From Ipomoea triloba (taxonomy: Eukaryota > Streptophyta > Magnoliopsida > Solanales > Convolvulaceae), in NCBI RefSeq assembly GCF_003576645.1, contig NC_044923.1, positions 18,263,944 through 18,327,943 on the forward strand: a DNA stretch of 64,000 bases. The letters run 5' to 3'. Both the position numbers and the translations under genes were made by a program. Under the pieces are notes generated by a model that was not told where the DNA came from, searched no databases, and worked only from the letters and a program-made list of their open reading frames with translations. Below are positions 23,690 to 33,714 of the stretch, piece after piece; within the stretch, counting starts at the first letter, position 1; every line of letters begins with the position of its first letter.

Positions 23690-23752
<63 letters not shown>

Positions 23753-23780
23753 TTATTTATTTATTTATTTATTTATATTA
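23629..23780. repeat. (TA)n then (TTTA)n microsatellite with an assembly N
   Basis: About 120 bp of TA followed by about seven TTTA units. An N at 23689 probably marks a gap of unknown size. The YIYIYI open frames over this tract are not genes. Confidence 0.9.
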
Positions 23781-24057
23781 TGTATATACACGCACAAGCT
23801 AAGGGATTAGGTGCGTGCCAAGCTTCTTGTAGGTGAAATATGTGGATTAATTATAACAATTGAAAAAAAAAATGCTATGACATTTAAAATTTGCGTAAGA
23901 TCACAACTTAAGGTGCGTAAATTTAAAATTTAAGATGTCTAAGTTCAAAAATTAAATTGTGTAGTTTATAGCGTTAGGTGTATAAATTTAAAGTTTAAAG
24001 TTGTAGATTTAAGGGTCATCTTGAAGTGTGAAATATACTTTAGCAATTTATATCATG

Positions 24058-24975
24058 GACCAGAGTGCACAATATAATGCATTGTGCATCTTGATCTAAA
24101 ACGACGTCATTTTGGTTCTCTAAATTAACTGGTTTTTTGTTTCCCGTTCGGCTTTAACTTATAAGATGAGTTCTGTGCATTCAGTGTATTCTAGTCATTG
24201 ATTATGTGTATATTAGTATGTAATTCTGTACATTATTGATTTCCAATACTATACCTTATGGAATATAAGAGATAATACTTAGGCTTATATTCGATGTATC
24301 ATTTTCATTGATTATGTGTATTTTGGATCTTTTAATTAACAGCATTTCCGTTTCTGGTTCGGTCTTAACTTATAAGATGAGTTTTGTGCATTCTGTGTAT
24401 TCTAGCCATTGATTCTGTGTATTCTAGTATGTAATTCTGTACATTATTGATTTCCAATACCATACCTCATGGAACATAAGAGATAATACTTAGGCTTATA
24501 TTTTGTGTATCATTTTCATTGATTTTGTGTATTCTAGTATGTAATTCAATACATTATTGATAATACTAAGGCTAATAATTCTGTGTATTCTATTAATAAA
24601 TTCTGTGTATTTTGGTATATAATTCTGTACATTATTGATTTCGAGTACCATATCTCATGAACTAGTAATGCTAATACTTAGGTTATTGATTGTGTGTATT
24701 CTATTGAATGATATGTGTATTCTTTATATACTTCTGTAAATTAATGATCTAATTTTTTATACTTAATGTTATTGTGGTATTGGAAACCAATAATGCACAG
24801 AATTATGGTATTGAAATTACTAATGTACATAACTGTATAATAGAATACACAAAATTACAAATAATGGAATTGGATGAACAAAATAGTGTCCGCCGCGCAT
24901 CAACTCCTACTACTTAGTTAAACGACGTCATTTTAGACCAGGATCCACAGTGTAATATGAATCCTGATACCCGAT
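24058..24975. mobile_element. Inverted-repeat element with a GTGTATTCT-ladder core
   Basis: The ends carry inverted AAACGACGTCATTTTGG and ACGACGTCATTTTAGACC motifs, with GGACCAGAGTGCACAAT on the left and AGGATCCACAGTGTAAT on the right. The core repeats TGTGTATTCTAGTATGTAAT and TCTGTACATTATTGATTTCC several times with drift. No transposase is visible. It lies about 100 bp upstream of the promoter of the KGD4-like gene. Confidence 0.45.
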
Positions 24976-25073
24976 ATAATGATTGATTTACTTCATCCAA
25001 TGTCATGCCTTTGGACAGGGGTTTTGAATGTATAAAAAAAAGGGTCAAATCAAAGGAATATAGCCCTTATTAA

Positions 25074-25096
25074 GCAGCCCAATTCTGGCCCAATCA
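25074..25096 (-). promoter_or_regulatory. Two site-II-like elements upstream of the KGD4-like gene
   Basis: AGCCCA (25076-25081) and GGCCCA (25087-25092), i.e. TGGGCT and TGGGCC on the minus strand, lie about 100 bp before the ATG. Site II (TGGGCY) pairs are known TCP-binding elements in promoters of nuclear genes for mitochondrial and ribosomal proteins. This fits the gene downstream. Function is inferred. Confidence 0.5.
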
Positions 25097-25191
25097 ATTC
25101 TCCCTTCTTCTCCATTTCAGCATTTCTCCGACAACTCTGTACCTAAACCTTCCAATTTGCAACACAGCCTTGCGCCTAGGCACGTGTAGAC

Positions 25192-27615
25192 ATGGGTGGA
25201 GCTGCTCACGCCTTGAAGAGAATCCCGCGCATCAAGTTTCCTCAGCGCCATCCTAATCCTTCTGGTATGCCTCCTTCCCCAACCCACAACCATACATACC
25301 TGTATAGATTTATTCATTTATCTGTTGTGATATACTGTATTTGTAGTTGTTCTTTAATCTGTATGTAAAACTGTGTTACTAGATTTCTGTTTTTACTCTA
25401 TATATGAGTGTTGGCCATGATTTCTGTAAAGATACGTGTTAAATTTTTGCTAGAATTCTTTTATTTGTTGTGGAAATTGTGTCACGTGCTTCTTGTGATC
25501 TTGTCTACGGGGTTTGGGATTTCCGAATCACTTTTCGGATAATTATGGTATCTGAGATTGTGAAGGGTTCAATTGGGATGGAATTTTCTGCAATTATGAT
25601 TGCAAATTAAAAGAAAAAAAAAATATGTTGTGTTTATAAATTCTAATGCCTGTTTTGATTTGTTATGGGGTTTTAGGAACTACGGAATTGTGTAGCTAGT
25701 TTATGATGGGTTTGATTTTTTACTATGTTGAGGTGACAGAGCCCATTGGGGCCTTATCCCAAGCCAATTCACTGATGAGAAAATTGTTGTCTGTTTGAAG
25801 GGCTCATTAGTAGGCAGTAGCTGATGAAATAGATTAAAATGTTGTCTTTGGCACCTAGGCAAACACAAACTGCTATAATCTATGTGTGCAATCTTACTAA
25901 TAATTCATGTAGAACTACTTATAATTTTGGATTGAAAGATCATGTAGAAAGTTGAATGCAATATAATTGATACAGTACTTATTTTGTGATGCCTTTGACT
26001 GGTTTGAAACAACCCATTTGCTAAAATGTCGGAGAATTTTTAGATTAAAGGCTTGAATTGGTCTTTGGAGTCCCAATCCATAGCAAAATACACTTGCAAT
26101 AGTAAACCATTTGCTAATGTGTCAGGTGTTTTTGGATTGAGGGATTGAATTTGTTTTTCTTGAGTTCCAATCTGGCAATCTGTAGCAAAATACACTCTTA
26201 CTTTTCAATTTCTAATGCTGGGGGTTTTCCCTAATAGAAATAAATCAGAATTGGATATATTTCTTATTTGATCCCTATTGTTTACTATCTTTGACACTTT
26301 AACCAGTAAATCAGTAATTATAAAAATAGTGAGTTGGTGACCTGCAATCTTTCAATACTAAGTTAGCCATCATTAGTCCTTTTATGTTAGGATTGTTAAG
26401 TTTTGATGAAGTCTTTGACAAAGAGACAAATGGTTGCTAACTTCATATAGTTGAAGTACTAATTGCCTCTCTATTCAATGTTGGCCAACATTTGTCATTC
26501 GTTTAAAATTAAGCAGTCAATGCATCAAAGGTGAAAAAAAGGGGACTAAACAGGGTATAAATTCATTTAGCTTCTACTTATCATATAAGTTGGGAGAAGT
26601 GGAGACTACTGGGCACTTTCTAGATCCTTACCTGCTTGACACTTGGAAATCAATATTCATACTGTGCTTTGTGAATCTGGTTAACATTTCCTGACCTGGC
26701 TTCTTTCTGGGTAGATTATGCCCTAGGATTTCCTGAAACAAATTATTTCCTTATTACTGTACTCACACTGTGCATGAAGCCAGTGTTTAGTTGTCCAAGA
26801 AAGAGGTGTTTATATTGGCTTACCTACTGAGATGCACCCACCTTCCTTCTCTCTCTCTCTCAAGCAGCAGGTGTAGATGACTTGTATTAACTGACAGATT
26901 TTGTTTCAGTGTTCTAGTCTTCACCTGCCGTAATGCACTTAGTTTTAACATATATTCATACTGCAACAGATTCAAATCTCCATCCTTTTATTTTACAATC
27001 CCAATGTATGTTCCTGTTCTTTACTCTCGCTATTACCAACTTGTTGAATTATGGGTTAACCACTGATTAGTTATCATTTTCATGAGGTCTAATTGCTCAA
27101 GCTTGTACATGATTTCTCTATGTGATTTTTCAATAATCCAAATTTCTTGTCTTTCATTCTCAAAAAGGAATAAAAGGAACACACATTCTTGGACTTCTGC
27201 TCTTTGAGAATAAGAATGCATTTTGGATGTTATGACATGCATCTAGTTTCCAGATTTTATTGCATGGTTTATTGCTTACGATTTTGAGTGCTGCTACTTC
27301 TTAAATATGAAGTTGATTATTCGGCAGGTTCTACATCCCAGCATTCACAACATCAGGCAACATCTGCATCTAAGGATGCCCCTCAAACATTTTTCTCTAG
27401 TTCCTCCTCTAAAATGAGTGTGGGAGGAAAGGCTTCCGACCAACCCAAAAGAACGCCAGTGTCTCAAGAGGAGATTGACTCTATTATGGTATGTATCACA
27501 TTCTAGTCAATTGCTAATATATTATCTTTGTTTCATTGGTAGCCAGTTCTTAGTATGTGTTTGTGGAGTGTTATAACTGCCTCTTTTAATTTCGCAGTTG
27601 GGTGGCTGTTTTTGA
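25192..27615 (+). CDS. KGD4: KGD4/MRPS36-like subunit of the mitochondrial 2-oxoglutarate dehydrogenase complex
   Basis: Three exons, 25192-25264, 27328-27488 and 27598-27615, join to 252 nt, an 83-aa protein. Both introns are GT-AG; the first is 2.06 kb. The N-terminal block RIPRIKFPQRHPNPSG and the C-terminal block PVSQEEIDSIMLGGCF match the two conserved ends of the KGD4/MRPS36 family (IRFPDRRDNP and VSQEEMEFIQRGG types). A low-complexity Ser/Gln-rich linker joins them. In yeast and animals the protein tethers the E3 lipoamide dehydrogenase to the E1/E2 core in the matrix. The basic N-terminus could serve as a targeting signal. The last exon encodes only five residues and the stop. No open frame in the window shows this protein whole, because of the introns. 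Confidence 0.75.
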
Positions 27616-28017
27616 ATCTTGATTAACATCTGGAGACAGAAGACAGTACAATAAGCTTTTGGCACTCATCATGAATCATGCTATGTCTCAGAGAATGTGT
27701 TTTTTCTTTTTCTTTTTTTGGTTACAGCAATGTTGTACTCTTTGGAATTCATTGACTACTGATTGACTGATTTTGCTTTTGGTTGATAGTCATTCCATGT
27801 TGGAATGCATGCATTTGTCTTTCATATGTCATTTTAATCAATAGACTACATCTCATCAGCCTATGATAGATGTTACAAATGCATCATTGCACTAATAAAT
27901 CACCTCAGTTTTGTTAAGGATTACGTCAACCTCTCTTGCATTGTTATATTTATTTTAATTTTATTACTACTTCTCTATGCATTTGAAGGAATTGGATTAA
28001 ATGTTTGAACTTATAAT

Positions 28018-28152
28018 TTTTTCTACAAATTAATTATCTTGGGTGAATTAACTAGTCTATCGTAAGATGAATAGATGATTTTGATTGTAAGAAAAAGTAT
28101 TGCCTTACCATAGACTAGTCAATTCAGGCGAGGTAATTCGTAGAACAAAATT
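28018..28152. repeat. Imperfect inverted repeat, about 49-nt arms
   Basis: The innermost 23 nt pair almost perfectly: TGAATTAACTAGTCTAT at 28044 against the complement of ATAGACTAGTCAATTCA ending 28126, with a loop of about 37 nt. Pairing continues more loosely outward to about 28018 and 28152 (TTTCTACAAATTAA against its partner). It could be a small MITE or an RNA hairpin. It overlaps the 5' edge of the possible coding exon at 28127. Confidence 0.55.
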
Positions 28153-29075
28153 TAAGGTTAGGGAGCAAGCCTCACCAAGGTTTGGGCAAGAAGTGGATGA
28201 AAAGAATGCCCTAACTAGGTGTAATTCTTTGCCATCTTCCACGAATGGCAAGCTAAGTTCATCACCCATATGCAGAGGCTGGTCCAAGCAAGTGGCAAAG
28301 ATGGAATCAAAATTGATGCTCCGTAGGTCTTTCTTGGCTTCTGGGGATGGAAGTGGTAAGATACTTTACATTTCTAAGACAAAATGGCACTGATGCTTGC
28401 TATACCATGACATGTTTACATCCATGAACAGTTTGTTCTGGGCTTCTGGCTAATTGCTTAACACAGTGAATTGTTTCATATCATACAAGTACAATCAATT
28501 AGATCTTAACAGTTTATCTCTTGAATTCTTAGGGTATTAAAACAGCTATATTTATTGAATGGAATATTTTTATAGTATGGTGGTCAGTAACTTTGTTTCT
28601 TGTTTTCAGATAATGTGATTCAAGCAGAGTAGAAGAGTTGAAGCTATCTAAAGGGGTATAACATAGATTTTCTCAAAAGTGAAAGAAGATTACTGGCAGA
28701 GCAACTCTTTATTTTGTTCATGATCTCTAACTGCACCCCTAGAAAAGTAAGTTAGTTAAAGAACCCTTCTGGCCAGTCTACTTATTGAACCCAGCCCAGT
28801 AAGTATTTTCTTTGAGTTTATGCTTGTTAAACCTCTGGCTATGCACATTCATTTTGCCCCTAAGTTGTGATTATTACAGGTTTGCATCCAGTAATTATCT
28901 GATTTTAGAATGATCTATTCTTTTTTATTGAATTGGAAGTGGATTCCTTAGAGAATGTTGTGCCAAATTTTATCTCTGTACTTTGTGTTGTTGCAGCAGA
29001 AGATGCAGAGCTTGAAGCCCAGTGTACCTGGCCTCAGTTCTGGGCAGATAGAGGCAGAAGGCGGCTTTTCCGAGT
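28127..29075 (+). pseudogene. Possible two-exon coding remnant of unknown identity
   Basis: An open stretch (28127-28354) after a TTCAG acceptor reads EVIRRTKFKVREQASPRF ... RSFLASGDGS and meets a GTAAGA donor. Joined to an exon after TTGTTGCAG (28998), the frame continues as EDAELEAQCTWPQFWADRG and stops at about 29075. Splice signals and codon flow look real, but there is no start exon and I do not recognise the protein. It may be the 3' part of a broken gene, or an alternative 3' end of the KGD4-like transcript; the phase does not allow a direct join to KGD4 exon 2. Confidence 0.3.
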
Positions 29076-29155
29076 TTAACATATCTTGGGAGAATTTGAC
29101 CCTTGGAATTCAGAAAAGATGTGAGGATAGTGGTGTAGTGTAACTAAATTGAAGA

Positions 29156-29384
29156 TAAAAAGACTTGTGGTCACCTGCATTTTATGCTACCTGGTATATA
29201 TTCTATTCTCTTCTCTTCATTCTACCTGCATTATAGACCAGGTTCAACCTCTGCAATTTCCATGCCTTTATTTTTGGTATCAGACAATGCTTCCCAATTC
29301 CCAACCCCCTATGCATAATAAATTGGACAAAGTAAAATGGGGGACGGGGAGTATATATGCTTATGAAAAAAAAGAAAAAAAGGA
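29156..29384 (+). repeat. Direct duplication, copy 1 (left of the F-box gene)
   Basis: CTTGTGGTCACCTGCATTTT, AGACCAGGTTCAACCTCT and CTTCCCAA...CCCAACCCCC recur in the same order at 30979-31134. The final AGTATATATGCTTATGAAAA recurs at about 31431. The duplication brackets the F-box gene. Confidence 0.75.
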
Positions 29385-29702
29385 TTGATGAACCTAAATA
29401 TTTGTAGACTAACCTAAAACATCTTCATATCAAATGTTTCAATAAGTATTGTGATGTATGCTGATTGTTATAAGATTTTTGAAGGTTGTTGAATGGTTTC
29501 AACTAAATATTGACCGTGTTGACGAGCAATTATATTGGTTGGGTTTCAAACTATACTCGCATAAAATAATAAACAATAGAATAAAAAAAATAGCTCAAAT
29601 ATAAAAACATTCAGATCAATACAAAAAAAAAAAAAAAAAGCATGCTTTAACTAACTACAGAACATGCAAATTAAAGAACAAAGCATTCTATCATATTGAC
29701 CC

Positions 29703-30725
29703 TCAAAATTCAATTATCTCATCTCCCTTCAAATTAACTGGCTCCCAGTCCGACCGAAAGGGGAAAATATCCATAGGAAAATATAGACCGCTCTGTTCAT
29801 ACACCTGAAGCCTATACCCAGTCATCAAAGCCATGTTTGCAAGGCTGCAACCTATTAACCTCTTCTCATCCTTATCAATTCCCACAATTTTCTTTATCTT
29901 CCACTTGCAATTTCTTATGTCTTTTAGCTCCCAAAGTAACAGTTTTTCCGACTTGTATTCGCATGAAAATCCTAACTTCCCATTGTACTCCATGATTCGC
30001 TTTTTCTCGTAGCCTTCATCGTTTGACAACTCTGCTGTCGGCGTCGGGAACTCTGAGTGCGTTTCTATTGTCGAGTCAAAGGCTAAAATTGAGTTTTTGT
30101 TTGTAAGCCAATAGACAATCCCGCCTATACAAACAGACGGTTGATGACCGAAAACCGTGCATTGCTCCATTACAAGGTTTTTGGATTGCTTCCATGTCCA
30201 AAGTTTGGAATCGAAAACCTCACATATGTAACTATATTGTCCTGATGACGAATAATGATCGTCAGAGAATCTGACTATTTGATAATGAAAAGGTTTTGAT
30301 TTAAGTACTATCAAAGCAACTCGTTCAAATAGTTGGCCTGTGTTCCTAGGACTACGCAATGCAACAAGTTGGCTTGTGCTAGGCTTACAAACATAGTATT
30401 GATATGACCTGTTTTCATACTTTCTACAGCACAGAATTCCTTGACTACAAGATGCCAAGATCTTCAAGTCATCTTCAAAACATTGTATAGAAATATTATT
30501 CTGAACATTACAGTTTGGATTGATAGGGACAAATTCGGATAGATGGCGATTGCCTTTGACTGTTTGAACAAAATATCCAAAGATATTTCTCGTTTTCAGA
30601 CTGTAAGTTTGCATGAACCATGGGTCGTTGATGAGTTCCTTCAATTCCTTACTAACAACCTTACACGTATCCATTGTTTCTAAGGTTGTTTGAGTCAAAA
30701 TCTCGAAAATGACATTAGACATCAT
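29703..30725 (-). CDS. F-box protein with F-box-associated domain
   Basis: Intronless 340-aa frame. The N-terminus (about 3-45: VIFEILTQTTLETMDTCKVV then SKELKELINDPWFM) matches the F-box core in which helices bind SKP1 of the SCF ubiquitin ligase. It is short at its start, lacking the usual basic leader and LP pair. Residues about 90-330 form an F-box-associated type repeat domain (GQLFERVALIVL, YICEVFDSKLWTWKQ, GGIVYWLTNKNSILAFD, YNGKLGFSC, LLLWELKD), expected to bind a substrate. A TATA-like TATATATATGCATA lies 80-90 nt upstream on the minus strand (30801-30815). MM at the start gives two possible ATGs, 30725 and 30722. The target is unknown. Frame integrity suggests a working gene. It sits between two direct repeat blocks. 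Confidence 0.8.
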   Translation of the reverse strand: MMSNVIFEILTQTTLETMDTCKVVSKELKELINDPWFMQTYSLKTRNIFGYFVQTVKGNRHLSEFVPINPNCNVQNNISIQCFEDDLKILASCSQGILCCRKYENRSYQYYVCKPSTSQLVALRSPRNTGQLFERVALIVLKSKPFHYQIVRFSDDHYSSSGQYSYICEVFDSKLWTWKQSKNLVMEQCTVFGHQPSVCIGGIVYWLTNKNSILAFDSTIETHSEFPTPTAELSNDEGYEKKRIMEYNGKLGFSCEYKSEKLLLWELKDIRNCKWKIKKIVGIDKDEKRLIGCSLANMALMTGYRLQVYEQSGLYFPMDIFPFRSDWEPVNLKGDEIIEF

Positions 30726-30978
30726 TGTGACAGAATAGAAAATTTACTCTACCACCTATGCATTAGTTAATTGTGTATGTGTTAACTGGGGTGAAATAAA
30801 TATGCATATATATAGGACAATCAGAAGCATAATCCCATCAGGTTTAGGAAAAGGAAAGTTCCCATCAGGTTTAGGAAAAGGAAAGTTAATTAGGAAAGAA
30901 TAGTTAAACTGAATCCTTTTAATTTCCAAAAAAGGAAAAGGAAACAGTAAGTTACTTGTCTAGCAAGCAACACTAGTA

Positions 30979-31462
30979 CAAAAAACTTGTGGTCACCTGC
31001 ATTTTATGTTAGCTGGTACATATTCTCTTCTCTTCTCTTCATTCTTCCCGCAATATAGACCAGGTTCAACCTCTTTCTATGCCTTTAGTTTTGTTATCAG
31101 ACAGTGCTTCCCAAATCCCAACCCCCTACCCCCTCCTCATGTTTACAGGCTACTCATCTTTAATTTGGCCTAGTAATTAGTCTCATTTTGTTGTTTGATT
31201 CGCGGCTTAATGAGACTGGAATACTTGATTTAAGTTATTTAAAATTCAATTTTGTATAATAATTTAATTTATTATTAATATATAAAAATTTACTTATTTA
31301 AAAATTATATTAAACACAAAAAGTTAAATTTAAAATTATGAAAAAACATTAAAGAAAATAAACAAATATGAAAGAGTTTTTTGATCAATGAATAATAAAT
31401 TGGACATGCAAATATTTTGGAGGCTGAGGGAGTATATATGCTTATGAAAAAAAAAAAAAGAT
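30979..31462 (+). repeat. Direct duplication, copy 2 (right of the F-box gene)
   Basis: Matches copy 1 at 30979-31134 and again at about 31395-31462 (AATAAATTGGACA, AGTATATATGCTTATGAAAA). About 260 bp of AT-rich sequence (31135-31394) is present only in this copy. The preceding CACTAGTACAAAAAACTTG (about 30970) resembles a CACTA terminus, but I see no partner. Confidence 0.7.
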
Positions 31463-31828
31463 TGAAAATCTCAACCATAAAATTAAATTGTCGTATGCAT
31501 GTGTGTAAGCCAATACCTGTTCTTGGTAGGAATTGAATCTTATAAGCTGCAACTGAATTCTTAACTCTCTTTGTATTAGTCAATCAGTTAAGCTATTCTC
31601 TTAGCATAGGAATTGGTATATTGCGAACTCTAACTTACATACCAAATACCAATATGCATCATGATGAACATTTACTTGGAAAAACAAAGAGTATTCAAGG
31701 AATGAATATATACTTCAAAAGAAATAAACACGACAGTAATGGATATTCAGAGCATATGTGCTTTAAGAACCAAGCTAGGCTCATAGTGTAAGATTCACAA
31801 AGGCCTTCAAACTCATAATTTTGCTTAC

Positions 31829-31836
31829 TATAAATA
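31829..31836 (+). promoter_or_regulatory. TATA box of the MIR395 locus
   Basis: TATAAATA in the context CTATAAATAGG, about 65-70 nt upstream of the hairpin. A Pol II start about 30 nt downstream would put the transcript 5' end near 31860, just before the fold-back. Confidence 0.6.
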
Positions 31837-31899
31837 GGTGGCCATATTGCATGAAATTGATGAAACATAGCATCAAGAAATTACAGAAAAGGAGCTAGC

Positions 31900-31990
31900 C
31901 AGGTTTCCCCTGGAGTCCCCCTGAACACTTCATTGGGGAATAAGGGTAATTGCCTACTGAAGTGTTTGGGGGAACTCTGGGAGCCACTTG
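31900..31990 (+). ncRNA. MIR395: MIR395 microRNA precursor hairpin
   Basis: The 21 nt at 31957-31977 (starting CTGAAGTGTTTGGGGGAA) are identical to mature plant miR395a. The 5' arm 31913-31933 (GAGTCCCCCTGAACACTTCA) pairs with it, with two adjacent mismatches and one bulge. The outer stem (GGTTTCCCCTG against CTGGGAGCC) extends the fold. The loop is about 22 nt. The layout, mature strand on the 3' arm, matches the known family. miR395 cuts mRNAs of ATP sulfurylase (APS) and the sulfate transporter SULTR2;1 and is induced by sulfur starvation. It has its own TATA box and is on the plus strand, about 1.2 kb from the divergent F-box gene. MIR395 loci are often clustered; I see only one hairpin here. 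Confidence 0.92.
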
Positions 31991-31999
31991 ACACTCATT

Positions 32000-33052
32000 T
32001 TTACTAGCTATCTTTTCATCTCGTAACATAATTTTTGAAGTCTTGCATGATCTCCCAGGTTACTCTCAAATTGTAAGTATTCTTCAAATCCTTCTAATAT
32101 ATGGAGTAATAATGTTAGTTTTCATTTTTTTTTTTAATCTTGTTACTAGTATCTTTTTTTTTTTAGTTTGGAGTTCTATTATATATGTTTTGTGTATTGC
32201 ACTTACATGCTTTGGAGACACTATATAGTGATGATGAAATTGTTATAGTGATGAGGACACAAATGGTATGATATGTTACAAGGGATTGACAAAAAAGGAT
32301 AATAGGTGAGATGAGAGATTATATATAGTGTTATATTTTGATTTGAAGAATTAATGATTAGATTAAACATTGTTTATTTTAATTTAATTTAATTTATCGT
32401 AGAAGGTGGGAATAGAGAGCGAGCGCGAAGCGATCAACATTGATGGTTGATTCAAATGTATCGGTGTGGTCATCAAGTTCATAGACAATGGTTTGGATTT
32501 TGTCAACAAAATGTTTTGTTAGATGTTAGCCATCTTTATTAAATAGTGAAATGATAAAAATTTAGCATTCTATTGTTGAACTTCAATGACGTCTGCATAT
32601 TAAGTGATTTTTGCATCAAATGCACTAAATTGTAATTTTTCTCGCTTTCATGTAAACTTTTTTAATTAAATAATTAAATTCTATATCAATAGCTACCCTA
32701 AAAATTGAGATTTTTAATATTTTAATTTCTTAGTCTAGAGATTTTCTATCTAATTAATGTCACCACCAATCTCACGGGCAAATATATTAATTAAAATATG
32801 CAAATCATTCACTCATACTGACTTACCAATTTTAAACCATCAAGCACTAACAATATAGTCCCAAAAAAAAAAAAAAAAACACTCACTTTTGTGGTGGTGC
32901 CTTCTTGTGTGTTTGTGATGCCTAACATAAAAGCTATTCCATGGCCAATTAACCAACAAGAATTACATACACATCAAGGTTCTTGGCAATTAATAATTAC
33001 AAAAACCCGTTAGTAAATTAAATACTTACGGATTTTTGAGTAAGTAAATTTA
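32000..33052. other. AT-rich intergenic stretch, no gene seen
   Basis: This lies between the MIR395 locus and the MITE upstream of SCPL gene 3. Short hydrophobic frames (for example 32043-32228) come from T-runs and have no coding character. Confidence 0.6.
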
Positions 33053-33352
33053 GGGTGTGTTGGTTCACACATGGAAATCGGAATCGGAATGGGTATCAAA
33101 TACTTGGTAATGGTGATGAAAGTATTTTGCATGTTTGGTAGTAAAGTGGAATGGAAATAATTATTAATAGTTAGGGGAAGCGGAGGAGGAAGGAAAAACC
33201 CTTATTTTATTAGGGAATAAATTTTGCAATTAAGAGGTAATCAAAATACATACTTCGTAGTAATGTTCTAAATTAAACATGTCAACCAAACAATAACAAT
33301 GACTTTTATACTACTCATTCCTGATAGCTAAATTTGTCAACCAAACACACCC
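33053..33352. mobile_element. PIF/Harbinger-type MITE (GGGTGTGTTGG family)
   Basis: Inverted ends GGGTGTGTTGGTTCACACAT and GTCAACCAAACACACCC. It shares ATGGAAATCGGAATCGGAAT and GGGTATCAAATACTTGGTAA with the elements at 43478 and 43867. Flanks TTA and TTG are an imperfect three-base duplication. Confidence 0.7.
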
Positions 33353-33361
33353 TTGTTTTTC

Positions 33362-33714
33362 AATCATATAACCATTATGATGACATCCAAATTTCAATCA
33401 TAGAATAAGTTCATTCGACTTTTTGACTTTTTTGTTGCATTAATTTCAAATCAATGGAACACACAGTTTTGTAACAGAACACCTTGTTTGTTTGTTTATA
33501 TTATAAAATCCATTAAATTTGGTCCGATTCAGTGAGCTAAATTAAGCCATCTGGAATATAATACTTAGAAGAGTCAATGGTTCTTGGCTTGGATAGCCAT
33601 CGCATCGCAATTTGGATAAACTTCAAATTTTATCATACATTTCACACTGGATTGTATAAAATTAAGCATGGAGCTAAAAGCTTTGAAACTCACTTTTAAT
33701 TTCTTCTTCCAAAA
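33362..33714 (+). promoter_or_regulatory. Upstream region of SCPL gene 3
   Basis: Bases 33390-33556 recur at about 44843-45022 (shared ATTCGACTTTTTGACTTTTT, AACACACAGTTTTGTAACAG and GGTCCGATTCAGTGAGCTAA). Gene 3 therefore keeps this block next to its start, while the gene 4 copy is separated. An ATG at 33669 opens a short frame that overlaps the true start out of phase. Confidence 0.6.

Noticed and set aside
32043..32228. Hydrophobic 61-codon frame after the MIR395 hairpin
   Set aside because: It is built on T-runs, with no conserved features; it may simply be part of the pri-miRNA tail.
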